Shown piece after piece: positions 41,452-50,615 of a stretch of DNA of 64,000 bases. Below the pieces are notes generated by a model that was not told the origin of the DNA, searched no databases, and saw only the letters and a program-made list of their open reading frames with translations. The translations under genes and the position numbers were made by a program. The DNA is taken from positions 5,084,001 to 5,148,000 of the forward strand of contig NZ_CP107985.1 in assembly GCF_036108815.1 (NCBI RefSeq). The letters run 5' to 3'. This DNA comes from Streptomyces sp. NBC_00353. GTDB lineage: Bacteria > Actinomycetota > Actinomycetes > Streptomycetales > Streptomycetaceae. Within the stretch, counting starts at the first letter, position 1, and the number at the start of each line of letters is the position of its first letter.

Positions 41452-42936
41452 ATGCAGAAGCACAAGCGCACCCCCGCTCCTTCTCCCACGCGCATACGCC
41501 TCGCCACCGCGACGGCGGCGGCCGCCGCGCTGACCGCGGGGCTGCTCGCCGTGTCGGCAGGCAGCGCGTCCGCGGTGACCGGCGTGGCCCGCGCCGACGC
41601 CGATGCCGACTTCAACGGCGACGGCATCGGCGACACCGCCGTCTCCGCCTCGCACGCCTATGTCGGCGGCCACGCGGATGCCGGGCAGATCGCCGTCGTC
41701 TACGGCGGCACGGTCTCCAAGAAGTACGCGACGATCAGCCAGAACACGGCAGGCGTACCCGGCAACGCCGAGAGCGGCGATGTCTTCGGCGCAGACTCGG
41801 CGTACGGGGACTTCGACGGCGACGGATACGACGACCTGCTGGTCAGCGCCCCCGGAGAAGACGTCGGCTCCGACAAGGACGGCGGCACGGCGGCGATCCT
41901 CTGGGGCTCGCCCTCGGGCCTCACCGGCGGTACGACGGTCGCCGACCCGCGGCCCACCAAGCACGACGGCTTCGGCGGGCCGGCCGAGGCCGGCGACTTC
42001 AACGGCGACGGCAAGGCCGACTTCGCGATCGCGTCCGAGCACGGTTCCGCCACGGTGGACATCTTCACCGGCCCGTTCACCCGCACCAACACCACAGGCC
42101 GGCACACCACGCTCTCCGCCGCCGTCTACAGCGGCGACGGCGCGGGGGTCTGGAACCTCCACTCGGGCGACGCCAACGGCGACGGCAGCGACGACCTGAT
42201 CGTCAACGGCTACTCGACCGAGACCGACTACAACGCCAACCTCTGGATCCCGGGCAGCACGTCGGGCCTGAGCGCGGCACGCTCCCAGCGCCTGCCCACC
42301 GGTGTCATCACGGATCTCGGCGACACGGACAGCGACGGCTACGACGACGTCGTCATCGGCAACTTCTGGGCCGACTCCAACAGCAAGGCCGAAAGCGGGG
42401 CTGTCTCCGTGGTGCACGGCACCGCGTCGGGCCCGTCCGCCGGCGACACCCAGAAGTTCACGCAGGAGACCCCCGGCGTCCCCGGCGGCAGCGAGGGCGG
42501 CGACGGCTTCGGTGCCGAGGTCGACCTCGGCGACGTCAACGGCGACGGCCACCTCGACCTGGTCGTCGGCACCCCCGGCGAGGACCTGACCGGCGGCGCC
42601 GACACCGGGGCGGCGACGGTCCTGTACGGCGCCGCGGACGGCTCCGGAATCACCGGCTCGGGCGCCCTGTTCCTCGAGCAGAACAACGCGTACGTCCCCA
42701 ACACCAATGAGAAGAACGACCAGTTCGGTTCGGACGTCCACCTCGACGACCTCAACGGTGACGGCCGCGACGAGGTGTACGTGGGCGCGCTGGGGGAGAA
42801 CGGCTCCAACGGCGCTCTCTACCCGGTCCGCGTGAACGCCGACGGCACCCTCGCCTCCTCCTCCGGCATCTACACCTCCACCCTCGGCATCTCCGCCACC
42901 GGCACCCCGCGCCTGGGCGCCAACTTCACGGACTGA
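41452..42936 (+). CDS. Secreted FG-GAP repeat (integrin-like beta-propeller) protein
   Basis: The 494-residue exported protein has a signal peptide (about 1-38, ending GSASA) and seven FG-GAP repeats with calcium-loop motifs: DFNGDGIGDTA, DFDGDGYDDLL, DFNGDGKADFAI, DANGDGSDDLIV, DTDSDGYDDVVI, DVNGDGHLDLVVG and DLNGDGRDEVYVG. Seven repeats are enough for one integrin-alpha-type propeller, each DxDxDG loop binding Ca2+. It should act outside the cell in adhesion or binding; no catalytic domain is attached. ATG 41452 has AGGAG 8-9 nt upstream. It is the first intact member of the tandem family. Confidence 0.9.
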   Translation: MQKHKRTPAPSPTRIRLATATAAAAALTAGLLAVSAGSASAVTGVARADADADFNGDGIGDTAVSASHAYVGGHADAGQIAVVYGGTVSKKYATISQNTAGVPGNAESGDVFGADSAYGDFDGDGYDDLLVSAPGEDVGSDKDGGTAAILWGSPSGLTGGTTVADPRPTKHDGFGGPAEAGDFNGDGKADFAIASEHGSATVDIFTGPFTRTNTTGRHTTLSAAVYSGDGAGVWNLHSGDANGDGSDDLIVNGYSTETDYNANLWIPGSTSGLSAARSQRLPTGVITDLGDTDSDGYDDVVIGNFWADSNSKAESGAVSVVHGTASGPSAGDTQKFTQETPGVPGGSEGGDGFGAEVDLGDVNGDGHLDLVVGTPGEDLTGGADTGAATVLYGAADGSGITGSGALFLEQNNAYVPNTNEKNDQFGSDVHLDDLNGDGRDEVYVGALGENGSNGALYPVRVNADGTLASSSGIYTSTLGISATGTPRLGANFTD

Positions 42937-43016
42937 CGCCGGCCCCGCACCACAATCCGGCCGGGCCCGCGCATCCGTCGTGGGTCCGGCCTCCCCCCTC
43001 CCGGAAGCCTGACATC

Positions 43017-44453
43017 ATGCGCAAACGCACCATCGCGACCGTCGTCGCGCTCACGGCGGCGGCCTTCACCCCCCTGACTCTCCCGACCACCCCGGCGACG
43101 GCCGCGCCCGCGAAGTACGCGGACGACTTCAACGGCGACGGGTACCGCGACCTCGCGACCGCCGCCGTCGGTGCCACCGTGGGCGGTGCGAGCCGCGCCG
43201 GCGCCGTAGTGGTCAACTACGGTTCGGCATCCGGCATCAGCGCCTCCCGGCGCACGGTCCTCAGCCAGAACTCCAGCGGTGTACCCGGCACCGGTGAGAA
43301 GAACGACGCCTTCGGTTCCGTACTCGCGTCCGGCGACCTGAACAACGACGGATACGCCGACCTCGTCGTCGGGACCGGCGGCGAGGACGTCGGCGCCGAC
43401 ACCAACGGCGGCACCGTCGTGGTCCTCTGGGGCAGCGCCCGTGGCCTGTCCGGCGGGACGACCATCGGCGATCCGGACCCGTCCGGCCACGATCTCTTCG
43501 GCAAGTCCCTGGCCGTGGGCGACTTCACCGGCGACGGCAGAGCCGACCTCGCGGTGGGCAGCACGGGCAGCGCAGTCTGGATCTACAGGGGTGGATTCAC
43601 CAAGTCCTCCGGAGCCGCTTCCAAGTTCGAGCTGAGCACCGACCTGGAACCCGGCACCTCCCACGGGGCCAGGACGCTCACCTCCGGGGACTTCAACGCG
43701 GACGGCTACAGCGACCTGCTGGTCACGGGCTTCTACAACCCGAACAGCTACAGCGCCGCCGACGGCAGCCTGGTCTATCTGGGGTCCGCGGCCGGCATGG
43801 CCTATCAGGACATCCTCGCCGATGGCGACACCGTGGCCACCGGTGACCTCAACGCCGACGGCTACGACGACGTGATCGTCAGCTGGGCCTGGGGTGGCAG
43901 TCAGGGCGACGCAGGCGGCTCCATCGTCACCTACCTAGGTGGTGACGAAGGGGTGCGTACCGGCACGGCACAAGTCATCGACCAGGACACCCCGGGTGTG
44001 CCCGGCGACGACGAGTCGAGCGACTACTTCGGTAACGCGATCTCCATCGGCGACATCGACGGTGACGGACACGACGACGCCGCCGTCTCCAGTTACTACG
44101 AGAGCATCGGCGACGCCACGCTGGCCGGCAGTGTCACCGTGTTCCGCGGGAACCTGCGCGGCCTGTCCACGAGTGGGGTCAAGGTGGTCCACCAGGGCAC
44201 CACCGGAGTCCCCGGCGCCAACGAGGACAACGACCACTTCGGTTCGGCCGTGCGGCTCGCCGACCTCAACGCGGACGGCCGCGCGGACCTCTCCGTCGGC
44301 GCGGACGGCGAGAACAGCGCGGACGGCGCCGTCTGGAGCCTGCGCGGCACCTCTTCGGGCGTGACCACCAAAGGCGCCGTCAGCTTCGGCGCGTCGGCCG
44401 TGGGCATCTCCACGGCCGGATACCCGTTCTTCGGAAACGTGATGGCCGACTGA
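43017..44453 (+). CDS. Secreted FG-GAP repeat (integrin-like beta-propeller) protein
   Basis: This 478-residue paralogue of the preceding gene begins 81 bp after it. A signal peptide (about 1-30, IATVVALTAAAFTPLTL) leads into seven repeats: DFNGDGYRDLA, DLNNDGYADLVVG, DFTGDGRADLAVG, DFNADGYSDLLVT, DLNADGYDDVIVS, DIDGDGHDDAAVS and DLNADGRADLSVG. The ending (VGISTAGYPFFGNVMAD) matches the end of the first intact copy (LGISATGTPRLGANFTD), so both are full length. The spacing suggests cotranscription. A hairpin follows about 30 bp later. Confidence 0.9.
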   Translation: MRKRTIATVVALTAAAFTPLTLPTTPATAAPAKYADDFNGDGYRDLATAAVGATVGGASRAGAVVVNYGSASGISASRRTVLSQNSSGVPGTGEKNDAFGSVLASGDLNNDGYADLVVGTGGEDVGADTNGGTVVVLWGSARGLSGGTTIGDPDPSGHDLFGKSLAVGDFTGDGRADLAVGSTGSAVWIYRGGFTKSSGAASKFELSTDLEPGTSHGARTLTSGDFNADGYSDLLVTGFYNPNSYSAADGSLVYLGSAAGMAYQDILADGDTVATGDLNADGYDDVIVSWAWGGSQGDAGGSIVTYLGGDEGVRTGTAQVIDQDTPGVPGDDESSDYFGNAISIGDIDGDGHDDAAVSSYYESIGDATLAGSVTVFRGNLRGLSTSGVKVVHQGTTGVPGANEDNDHFGSAVRLADLNADGRADLSVGADGENSADGAVWSLRGTSSGVTTKGAVSFGASAVGISTAGYPFFGNVMAD

Positions 44454-44479
44454 CCACGCACGTGCCGTGTGAGCGCAGT

Positions 44480-44518
44480 GAGCCCGTCCCGGGTGGTGGA
44501 CAGCACCGGGACGGGCTC
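44480..44518 (+). terminator. Terminator after the FG-GAP genes
   Basis: GAGCCCGTCCCGG pairs perfectly with CCGGGACGGGCTC around a 13-nt loop, 27 bp after the stop. Confidence 0.8.
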
Positions 44519-44670
44519 GTCGCTTTCGCAGAGGAGAAGGGGCCCTGTTCCCGGCCCTGCCCTGCCGGACCCTGCGTGGCCCTGGCCGCACAACCCTGGC
44601 AGCGCCCGGATCAGCCAGGCCCCGGCATCCCCCGCGTCGCCGAGGCCGGGGACCCCTTCGGAACCCCCTG

Positions 44671-44874
44671 ACGGCCGACGGCCGCGGCGGCTACGGCGAC
44701 GGCCTGCCCGACGCCACGGCCGGCTCCCCCGGCGAGAACGGCTCGCTCGGCGCGGCCTGGCAGCTGCGCGGCGACGGGGACGCCGCGCCCAGCCCGTTCT
44801 CCCCGCGCACGCTCGCACTGCCCTCGTCCGTCGATCCCCTGCGGTACGGATCCGTGCCTCCGACCGCCCCGTAG
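44671..44874 (+). pseudogene. FG-GAP protein, C-terminal remnant
   Basis: The frame ending in TAG 44872-44874 reads TADGRGGYGDGLPDATAGSP, then GENGSLGAAWQLRGDGDAAP, and ends SSVDPLRYGSVPPTAP. It lines up with the last repeat and tail of the intact copies (DGRADLSVGADGENSADGAVW). No start or earlier repeats are present, so it is the relic of a fourth tandem member. Confidence 0.65.
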
Positions 44875-44991
44875 ACACCCCTCACTGCTGCCTCGGGACA
44901 CCCTTAGGGGATGTCACAGCTCGGCCGCAAAGCCGGGCCCGATCCTCCGGGCCCAGCACCTCACTGTCCCGGACCAGGTACGTTCGATTAC

Positions 44992-45906
44992 GTGGCTGGA
45001 TTCAGGATCGGACGCGGCCGGGACAACCGCACCCCGCAGCAAGGGCAACAGCAACCGCGGCAGCAGCCGTACGGCACGCAGGCACCACCGCCGCCGTACG
45101 GTCAGCAGCCATGGCCGCCGACGGGAGGCAACGGCACCCCGTACACAGCCGGCCGGCCCGGGGCACATCAGGGCAACGGCGGCTACGGCGGCGCACACGG
45201 CGAGCCCGAATACTTCGGCGACCCGTACAACCAGCCCCAGCAGCCCCACCGAGGCGACCCGTACGCCAACAACCCGGGTCACACGCAAGCGTTCAGCATC
45301 AACGAGGACCCGTACGGCGACGGCAACACCTACCGCGCCGGCCAGGCCCCCGCCCAGCCCGCAGGCCCCCGCCTGCACTGGAAGGACCTGCTGAGCGGCA
45401 TCGTGCTGCGCCCCGGCCCGACGTTCTGGCAGATGCGCGACTACCCCGTCTGGGGCCCGGCGCTCATCGTCACGTTCCTCTACGGCCTGCTGGCACTCTT
45501 CGGCTTCGACCAGGCCCGCGACGACGCGATCCACGCGACGCTCTCCGCCGCCGTCCCGTACGTCGTCCTCACGGGCGTCGGCTTCGTCATCGGCGGCCTG
45601 GTCCTCGGCGCGGTCACCCACACCCTCGCCCGCCAGCTCGGCGGCGACGGCGCCTGGCAGCCGACGGTCGGCCTCTCCATGCTGATCATGTCGATCACGG
45701 ACGCACCGCGCCTGATATTCGCACTGTTCCTGGGCGGCGAGAACTCCCTGGTCCAGGTCCTCGGCTGGGTCACCTGGCTGGCGTCGGCCGCACTCTTCAC
45801 CTCGATGGTCAGCAAGTCGCACGACCTGCCGTGGCCGAAGGCACTCGGCGCATCCGCCATCCAGCTGATCGCGCTTCTGTCGATCATCAAACTCGGCACG
45901 ATCTGA
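44992..45906 (+). CDS. Yip1 family membrane protein
   Basis: The 304-residue protein starts at GTG 44992 (VAGFRIGRGRDN). The first about 125 residues are Gln/Pro/Gly/Tyr-rich and probably disordered (QQGQQQPRQQPYGTQAPP). A Yip1-type membrane domain follows, with LHWKDLLSGIVLRPGPTFWQ, MRDYPVWGPALIV and five hydrophobic segments to the C-terminus. Bacterial Yip1 proteins have no defined function. The upstream in-frame GTG/ATG at 44911 is less likely because the intervening sequence looks like a promoter region. It is convergent with the phosphoribosyltransferase gene. Confidence 0.83.
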   Translation: MAGFRIGRGRDNRTPQQGQQQPRQQPYGTQAPPPPYGQQPWPPTGGNGTPYTAGRPGAHQGNGGYGGAHGEPEYFGDPYNQPQQPHRGDPYANNPGHTQAFSINEDPYGDGNTYRAGQAPAQPAGPRLHWKDLLSGIVLRPGPTFWQMRDYPVWGPALIVTFLYGLLALFGFDQARDDAIHATLSAAVPYVVLTGVGFVIGGLVLGAVTHTLARQLGGDGAWQPTVGLSMLIMSITDAPRLIFALFLGGENSLVQVLGWVTWLASAALFTSMVSKSHDLPWPKALGASAIQLIALLSIIKLGTI

Positions 45907-45924
45907 CGCACCCGCACCACAGAA

Positions 45925-45956
45925 ATGACCCCCGGCGCCTCGGCACCGGGGGTCAT
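45925..45956. terminator. Bidirectional terminator between convergent genes
   Basis: ATGACCCCCGGCGC and its near-complement flank a CTCG-type loop, between the Yip1 gene and the leftward phosphoribosyltransferase gene. Confidence 0.8.
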
Positions 45957-45980
45957 CCACTTTCCACTGCTGCTCCCGCC

Positions 45981-46478
45981 TCAGGCGTCGAGAACCTGCC
46001 CACTGCGCCGCACGACAGGCTTCTCGACACTCCACGGGAAGTTGATCCAGCGATCGGTCTTCTTCCACACGTACTCGCACTTCACGAGCGAGTGCGACTT
46101 CTCGTAGATGACCGCGCTGCGCACCTCGGCGACGTGATCGATACAGAAATCACGGACCAGCTTCAGCGTCTTGCCCGTATCGGCGACATCGTCGGCGATC
46201 AGGACTTTCTTGTCCGAGAAATCAATGACATTCGGAACGGGCGCCAGCATGACCGGCATCTCCAGAGTCGTCCCGACCCCGGTATAGAACTCCACATTCA
46301 CCAGGTGGATGTTCTTGCAGTCCAACGCATACGCCAGTCCGCCCGCGACGAAAACCCCGCCCCGCGCGATGCTGAGCACCACATCCGGCTCGTAGCCGTC
46401 GTCGGCCACGGTCTGCGCGAGCTCCCGCACGGCATGACCGAACGCCTCGTAGGTCAGGTTCTCCCGTACGTCATTCAT
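45981..46478 (-). CDS. Phosphoribosyltransferase (xanthine/hypoxanthine type)
   Basis: The 165-residue type I phosphoribosyltransferase has VVLSIARGGVFVAGGLAYAL and the PRPP motif KVLIADDVADTGKTLKLV (about 90-107), and ends with WINFPWSV. It probably salvages a purine base by transferring ribose 5-phosphate from PRPP; the resemblance is closest to Gpt-like and uncharacterised actinobacterial enzymes. The start ATG 46478 is 9 bp after the dcd stop, so it is the second gene of a nucleotide-metabolism pair. Confidence 0.85.
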   Translation of the reverse strand: MNDVRENLTYEAFGHAVRELAQTVADDGYEPDVVLSIARGGVFVAGGLAYALDCKNIHLVNVEFYTGVGTTLEMPVMLAPVPNVIDFSDKKVLIADDVADTGKTLKLVRDFCIDHVAEVRSAVIYEKSHSLVKCEYVWKKTDRWINFPWSVEKPVVRRSGQVLDA

Positions 46479-46487
46479 GGTCCGGCA

Positions 46488-47063
46488 TCACACCTGAGTC
46501 CGATGGAAGTTCATGAACGAACGCGAGGCCGTCGGCCCACGCTGCCCCTGGTAGCGCGACCCGTACCGCTCCGAGCCGTACGGGAACTCCGACGGCGAAC
46601 TCAGCCGGAACATGCACAGCTGGCCGATCTTCATTCCCGGCCACAGCTTGATCGGCAGCGTCGCGAGATTCGACAGCTCCAGGGTCACATGCCCGGAGAA
46701 CCCGGGATCGATGAACCCGGCAGTCGAATGCGTCACCAGCCCGAGCCGGCCGAGCGAACTCTTGCCCTCCAGCCGCGACGCAAGATCGTCGGGCAGCGAG
46801 ATGACCTCGTACGTCGAGGCGAGCACGAATTCGCCGGGATGCAGGATGAACGCCTCGTCCCCGTCCGGCTCGACCGTACGGGTCAGGTCCGCCTGCTCGA
46901 CGGCTGGGTCAATATGCGGATAGCGGTGGTTCTCGAACACCCGGAAGTAGCGGTCGAGCCGCACGTCGATGCTCGAGGGCTGCACCATCGACGGATCGAA
47001 CGGATCAATGCGGACCCGCCCGGCGTCGATCTCGGCCCGGATGTCCTTGTCTGAGAGAAGCAC
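46488..47063 (-). CDS. dcd: dCTP deaminase
   Basis: The 191-residue protein is a dCTP deaminase or the bifunctional deaminase/dUTPase: MLLSDKDIRAEIDAGRVRID at the start, MVQPSSIDVRLDRYFRVFEN, LEGKSSLGRLGLVTHSTAGF with the active-site region, and IDPGFSGHVTLELSNL. It makes dUTP (or dUMP directly) from dCTP for dTMP synthesis. The start GTG 47063 fits the family length exactly; a frame to 47126 would add 21 residues. Confidence 0.95.
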   Translation of the reverse strand: MLLSDKDIRAEIDAGRVRIDPFDPSMVQPSSIDVRLDRYFRVFENHRYPHIDPAVEQADLTRTVEPDGDEAFILHPGEFVLASTYEVISLPDDLASRLEGKSSLGRLGLVTHSTAGFIDPGFSGHVTLELSNLATLPIKLWPGMKIGQLCMFRLSSPSEFPYGSERYGSRYQGQRGPTASRSFMNFHRTQV

Positions 47064-47144
47064 GTCCCGAGGATACGCAGAACGCGCGGGCCCGCCCCAA
47101 CCGGACCGCCCCGCGCGCTCTGCCACAACCGTCTGCCGACGCCT

Positions 47145-47318
47145 CTACCGCTCCTCGAACACCACAGGAACGGCATGCCGCAACCGGGCACAACGCGGGC
47201 AGCGAATAAGCCTCCCGGGACCGATCCGACCGGCCCCGAGCTGCTGCATCGGGAACGAAGCGGTAGCGAAAATGTGCCCTTCGGCACAGCGGACGACGGT
47301 GCGCTCCATGGAGTCCAT
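47145..47318 (-). CDS. Small zinc-ribbon-like protein
   Basis: This 57-residue protein starts at ATG 47318 (MDSMERTVVRCAEGH; ATG 47309 is an alternative). A zinc site is suggested by RCAEGH near the start and RCPRCARLRH near the end, separated by a short beta hairpin. It is a small protein conserved, as I recall, near dcd and tRNA-Gly in Streptomyces; function is unknown. A longer frame to 47528 runs through non-coding DNA. Confidence 0.65.
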   Translation of the reverse strand: MDSMERTVVRCAEGHIFATASFPMQQLGAGRIGPGRLIRCPRCARLRHAVPVVFEER

Positions 47319-47540
47319 CAAGTCCCTTCCCCAACAAGCCTTGGACGAGAACGCCACATTAGGGGATGAAGAGGACGCCGCTCCAGGCGGCACTCCGACT
47401 ACGTACGCTACGCCCCAACTCCCGCCCCCGGCACCCGCATCCACACCTCGGACACGACACCCAGGCCCCCGGCTCACGCACCGGGGGCCTGCCATGGGGT
47501 AGAGTGTGCGACGATGAGCGTTGATCAACCAGCGCTCCGC

Positions 47541-47611
47541 GCGGGTGTAGTTTAATGGTAGAACATGAGCTTCCCAAGCTCAGAGCGCGAGTTCGATTCT
47601 CGTCACCCGCT
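47541..47611 (+). tRNA. tRNA-Gly (anticodon CCC)
   Basis: The sequence folds as a complete tRNA: acceptor GCGGGTG/CACCCGC, short D-arm, anticodon stem GAGC with loop TTCCCAA, T-arm around GTTCGATTC, discriminator T and encoded CCA at 47612-47614. It is the only complete tRNA in the window. An integrase remnant lies 55 bp downstream, suggesting it is or was an attachment site. Confidence 0.95.
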
Positions 47612-47619
47612 CCATACAA

Positions 47620-47646
47620 AAGCCCCAGGCCATCGGCCCGGGGCTT
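47620..47646 (+). terminator. Terminator of tRNA-Gly
   Basis: AAGCCCC and GGGGCTT flank an inner GGCC..GGCC element, followed by CTTTGTTGT. It lies just past the CCA end. Confidence 0.7.
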
Positions 47647-47665
47647 CTTTGTTGTCTGGACCAGT

Positions 47666-48355
47666 TCAAGCGTCCCGTGCCATATCCGTGCCAGATGCCT
47701 GGTCATCCACTGCTTCGCGCCGAGCCCGTACGAGCTGGTCGAGGCCGGCTGCCACCTCGCGCTGCCGCTCCAGGTCGGAATGCTGATAGATGAGCGCGGC
47801 GCGTTCGGTCGACTGCCCAGCGCGCACCATCGTGTCCTTCAGCGTCGCCCCGGAACGGGTCGTGAGCGTGTGCCCGGTGTGACGAAGGTCGTAGAAGCGG
47901 AAGCCGTCAGGAAGACCAACCTTCGTACGCGCAGCACGCCACTTCCGCCCGAAGGTGGACCGGCGGAACGGCTTACCCTTCTCCCCCACGAACAGCAGTC
48001 CGTCCGGACCTTTCTCGGCGTACCAGTCGAGATGCCGACGGAGGTCGGCCCGCAGAAAGGCCGGCAGGACCACGACCCGCTTGCCCGCTTCCGACTTGGT
48101 GTCGCCAGGAGCACGACGGCCGGTGGTCAGCTCGGGTGCGGCCATGCGGACGCGGATGGTCATCTCGTCCAGGTCGACGTCCCTGCGACGCAGCTCGGCC
48201 TGCTCCTCGGGCCTCAAGGGACCGTACGCACCGAGGAAGACCATCAGCCGCCAGCGAGGCCCAAGGGCATCGGCGAGCGCGTCGACCTGGGCGACGGTGG
48301 CGATCTGGCGTTCGGCAGACGACTCCTTTCCGGCGCCCCTGATCCGGCAGGCAGG
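47666..48355 (-). pseudogene. Tyrosine recombinase (integrase), N-terminally truncated
   Basis: About 230 residues remain, from ACRIRGAGKESSAERQIATV to the stop. The catalytic domain is nearly complete: GPLRPEEQAEL around the first Arg, YDLRHTGHTLTTRSGATL (H-x-x-R-like box), MVRAGQSTERAALIYQHSD with the Tyr nucleophile. The N-terminal DNA-binding domain is gone; upstream of 48355 the frame enters the palindromic repeat element. It lies directly after tRNA-Gly, its likely target. Confidence 0.82.
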
Positions 48356-48367
48356 GCGTGCATGGGG

Positions 48368-48519
48368 AGCTCCCATCCCGTCCACCGTCGACCCAGGCAG
48401 AGCCGAGCAGACGCGGCCCATGGCGTCCAGGTCGTTCGTACAGTGGCGCGCTCCACCTGGACGCCATGAACCACGCCCGCTCCACGGTGTGTGGGTCGAC
48501 GGCGGACGGGATGGGAGCT
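48368..48519. repeat. Palindromic repeat element, copy 1
   Basis: The 152-bp element has an outer inverted repeat (48368-48395 against 48492-48519, 27 of 28 bases) and a perfect inner 14-bp inverted repeat (CATGGCGTCCAGGT, 48419-48432, against 48455-48468) around a 22-nt loop. Positions 48415-48536 recur almost identically at 50616-50736. It encodes nothing and looks like a MITE- or REP-like element or a site-specific recombination site. Confidence 0.75.
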
Positions 48520-48547
48520 GGGGAAGGTGGTGGGTTAATCCGGTTGG

Positions 48548-49807
48548 TCAGTTCACGCAGCCAGGCACCGGGACTGCGCTGCCAGCGCAGTTGGTGGGCT
48601 TGTTGTGCTTCACCTTGCTGTCGTTCAGGGCCACCGTGCCGGACTTGTTGTTGATTCCGCCGGGAGGGGCGCTGCTGGTGTTGTGCTCCACCTGGCTGCG
48701 GGTGAGCGTGGCGGTCCCACCGTTGTTGGTCAGACCACCGCCCTGGGCACCCGTGCCGGTGGAGGTGTTGTGTTCGATCTCCAGCCGCTTGGTGCTCAGC
48801 GTGCCCTCGTTGTAGACGCCACCACCCTGGGCGTTGGTCCCCTCGGCCGAGTTGTGTCCGATCTTTCCGCCGTCAATCGTCACCGTGGCGGCCACTCCCT
48901 GGTTCGAAATCCCCCCGCCCACGCCCGGCGCGTTCGCCGTTGCGGTGACCGTGTTGTGCTCCACACGGGTGTGGTGCAGGTTCACCTTGCCGGCGTTGAG
49001 GTTGAAGATCCCTCCACCGCCCCTGAAGCCACCGGTGCTGGCTGCGCTGTTCGAGAAGATCTCGGAATCATCGATCGTCGTCGGGCCGCTGTTGGCGAGT
49101 CCGCCACCGACGCCGCCGGTGGCGTTATTGCTGATCGTGGTGCCGTCGGCGATGGTGAGGTCGCCTCTGCTCGAGATGCCGGCGCCGAATGCTGCCGAGG
49201 TGTTGTCGCGGATGGCACTGTGACGGATCCGCACGGTGGCAGAGGCGAGAATGAAGAAGCCGCCGCCGTCGAAGGCGGTGCCGTTCCTCACGGCGCTACG
49301 GGTGAGGTCGATGGTCCCACCCGCATTGGCGATGTTGCCGCCGTCGGTGGCGGTGCCGTTCGTCACAACGCTACGGGTGAGGCTGAGTGTCCCACCCGGA
49401 ATGACGAGGATGTTGCCACCAGCAGTACCCGGGACGCTGCCGTTGCGGACGGTGAGATCGTTGAGTGCCAGGTTCCCGGGTCCATCGATTTCGAAGATGC
49501 GGAACAGGGCTGCCGTCGTCGGGTCTCGTTGGATGGTGGCGTCGCGTCCATTGATGGTGAGTTTCTTGGTGATCACGGGCAAAGCGTTGTTGGCGTTGTC
49601 CGGCGTGGTGTAGCTGTAGACGCAGTTGTGGGCCAGCACCAGCGTGTCCCCGGAGTTGGCGCTAGTGATCGCGTTCTTCAGTGCGGTCGGGTCACAGGGC
49701 ACGTTGGTTGTCGCGGCCTGGGCCGTCGCGGGCATGGCCACCAAACTCACCACCATGCCGGCCACAGCGATCGCACCGCGCAGACAGGCGCCTCGAAACG
49801 CCGCCAT
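48548..49807 (-). CDS. Secreted right-handed beta-helix repeat protein
   Basis: The 419-residue exported protein has a signal peptide (about 1-32, VAGMVVSLVAMPATAQA) and an extended parallel beta-helix: repeated Asn/Gly/Thr-rich rungs such as LTINGRDATIQRD, LALNDLTVRNGSV, LTRSVVTNGTATDGGNIANA, IDDSEIFSNSAASTGGFRGG and GGKIGHNSAEGTNAQGGGVY. No polysaccharide-lyase active site is obvious, so an adhesin or structural role is as likely as an enzyme. Cysteines appear only near the ends (PCDPTAL, NCVYSY, NCAGS). It lies between two copies of a palindromic element in an accessory region. Confidence 0.82.
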   Translation of the reverse strand: MAAFRGACLRGAIAVAGMVVSLVAMPATAQAATTNVPCDPTALKNAITSANSGDTLVLAHNCVYSYTTPDNANNALPVITKKLTINGRDATIQRDPTTAALFRIFEIDGPGNLALNDLTVRNGSVPGTAGGNILVIPGGTLSLTRSVVTNGTATDGGNIANAGGTIDLTRSAVRNGTAFDGGGFFILASATVRIRHSAIRDNTSAAFGAGISSRGDLTIADGTTISNNATGGVGGGLANSGPTTIDDSEIFSNSAASTGGFRGGGGIFNLNAGKVNLHHTRVEHNTVTATANAPGVGGGISNQGVAATVTIDGGKIGHNSAEGTNAQGGGVYNEGTLSTKRLEIEHNTSTGTGAQGGGLTNNGGTATLTRSQVEHNTSSAPPGGINNKSGTVALNDSKVKHNKPTNCAGSAVPVPGCVN

Positions 49808-50080
49808 GGGGCCTCCTTCTTCTCGGGCGGTAGCCCCGGTCCAGAGCTACACGTCAATCACGTCTGCTATCGCTCACAGTGACGGCAGGCCGGATGTCAG
49901 CCCCTGCACGGCACGCCGACCTCCATCGAACAGACCACAAGAGCGGCGAGCGCAGCGGCTGCCCCCGACATCACCGGTTGACATCAACGACGACGGACCG
50001 GAGCGCACAGGGGCGGCCACGACCCGGAAACTAATGCAGCCCCACGAGCGCGTTGCCGGACGTCGTATGGGTCGGTGATC
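49808..50080. other. Promoter region and att-flank sequence
   Basis: This stretch contains the upstream region of the beta-helix gene and TGACATCAACGACG at 49979, which also occurs at 17337, each about 102-103 bp before a tRNA-Arg-like core. No gene is visible. Confidence 0.4.
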
Positions 50081-50100
50081 GAACTCCTAAAGCGGGTGTC
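50081..50100 (+). other. tRNA-Arg(CCT) anticodon-arm att core
   Basis: GAACTCCTAAAGCGGGTGTC matches positions from the anticodon loop through the variable loop of tRNA-Arg(CCT). It is not followed by the T-arm, so it is one junction of an integration event. Confidence 0.6.
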
Positions 50101-50131
50101 AGGCGGGCAGCCCATCGCCGATGATGCGCCC

Positions 50132-50536
50132 ATGAGCCATGACGTGGTGGAGTTCCTGCGAGCGCGCCTGGACGAGGTGGCCGAACTGGCCGGCCAGTGC
50201 GACAGCGATGACTGCGGGCAGTGGACCGCCGACGGAGACACTGTCGATTTCTGTCAGATGGATCTCTCCGGATTTCACCCGACGATCGCCCAGCACGTGG
50301 CTCACCACGATCCGGCCCGCGTTCTCCGTGACGTAGAAGCCAAACGCCGGGTCTTGGCGCGACACGTGCTCAGCCCCGCAATCGACGACCCAGAGTTGCC
50401 CTGGGACAACCGAAACGACTGCCAGTACGACGGCGAGGACTGGCCCTGTCCCGACCTCCTGGACCTGGTCCTGTCATACGCCGATCATCCAGACCACCGT
50501 GAACAGTGGCGGCCGCACCAGATGCGCACCAGGTAG
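50132..50536 (+). CDS. DUF6221-like hypothetical protein
   Basis: The 134-residue protein begins at ATG 50132 (MSHDVVEFLRARLDEVAELA), a start typical of the DUF6221 family found on Streptomyces phages and integrative elements. A conserved pattern follows: FHPTIAQHVAHHDPARVLRD, VEAKRRVLARH, and a C-terminal DLLDLVLSYADHPDHREQW. Function is unknown; it is small, acidic and cytoplasmic. It lies 30 bp after a tRNA-Arg-like att core, consistent with element cargo. Confidence 0.75.
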   Translation: MSHDVVEFLRARLDEVAELAGQCDSDDCGQWTADGDTVDFCQMDLSGFHPTIAQHVAHHDPARVLRDVEAKRRVLARHVLSPAIDDPELPWDNRNDCQYDGEDWPCPDLLDLVLSYADHPDHREQWRPHQMRTR

Positions 50537-50615
50537 GCCAGGGATCAGCGGTCAACCACGGTCACGGCGGTACGCCTCTTCCCACCCCCATCCCGGCTGT
50601 TTCCGCAGTTCAACA

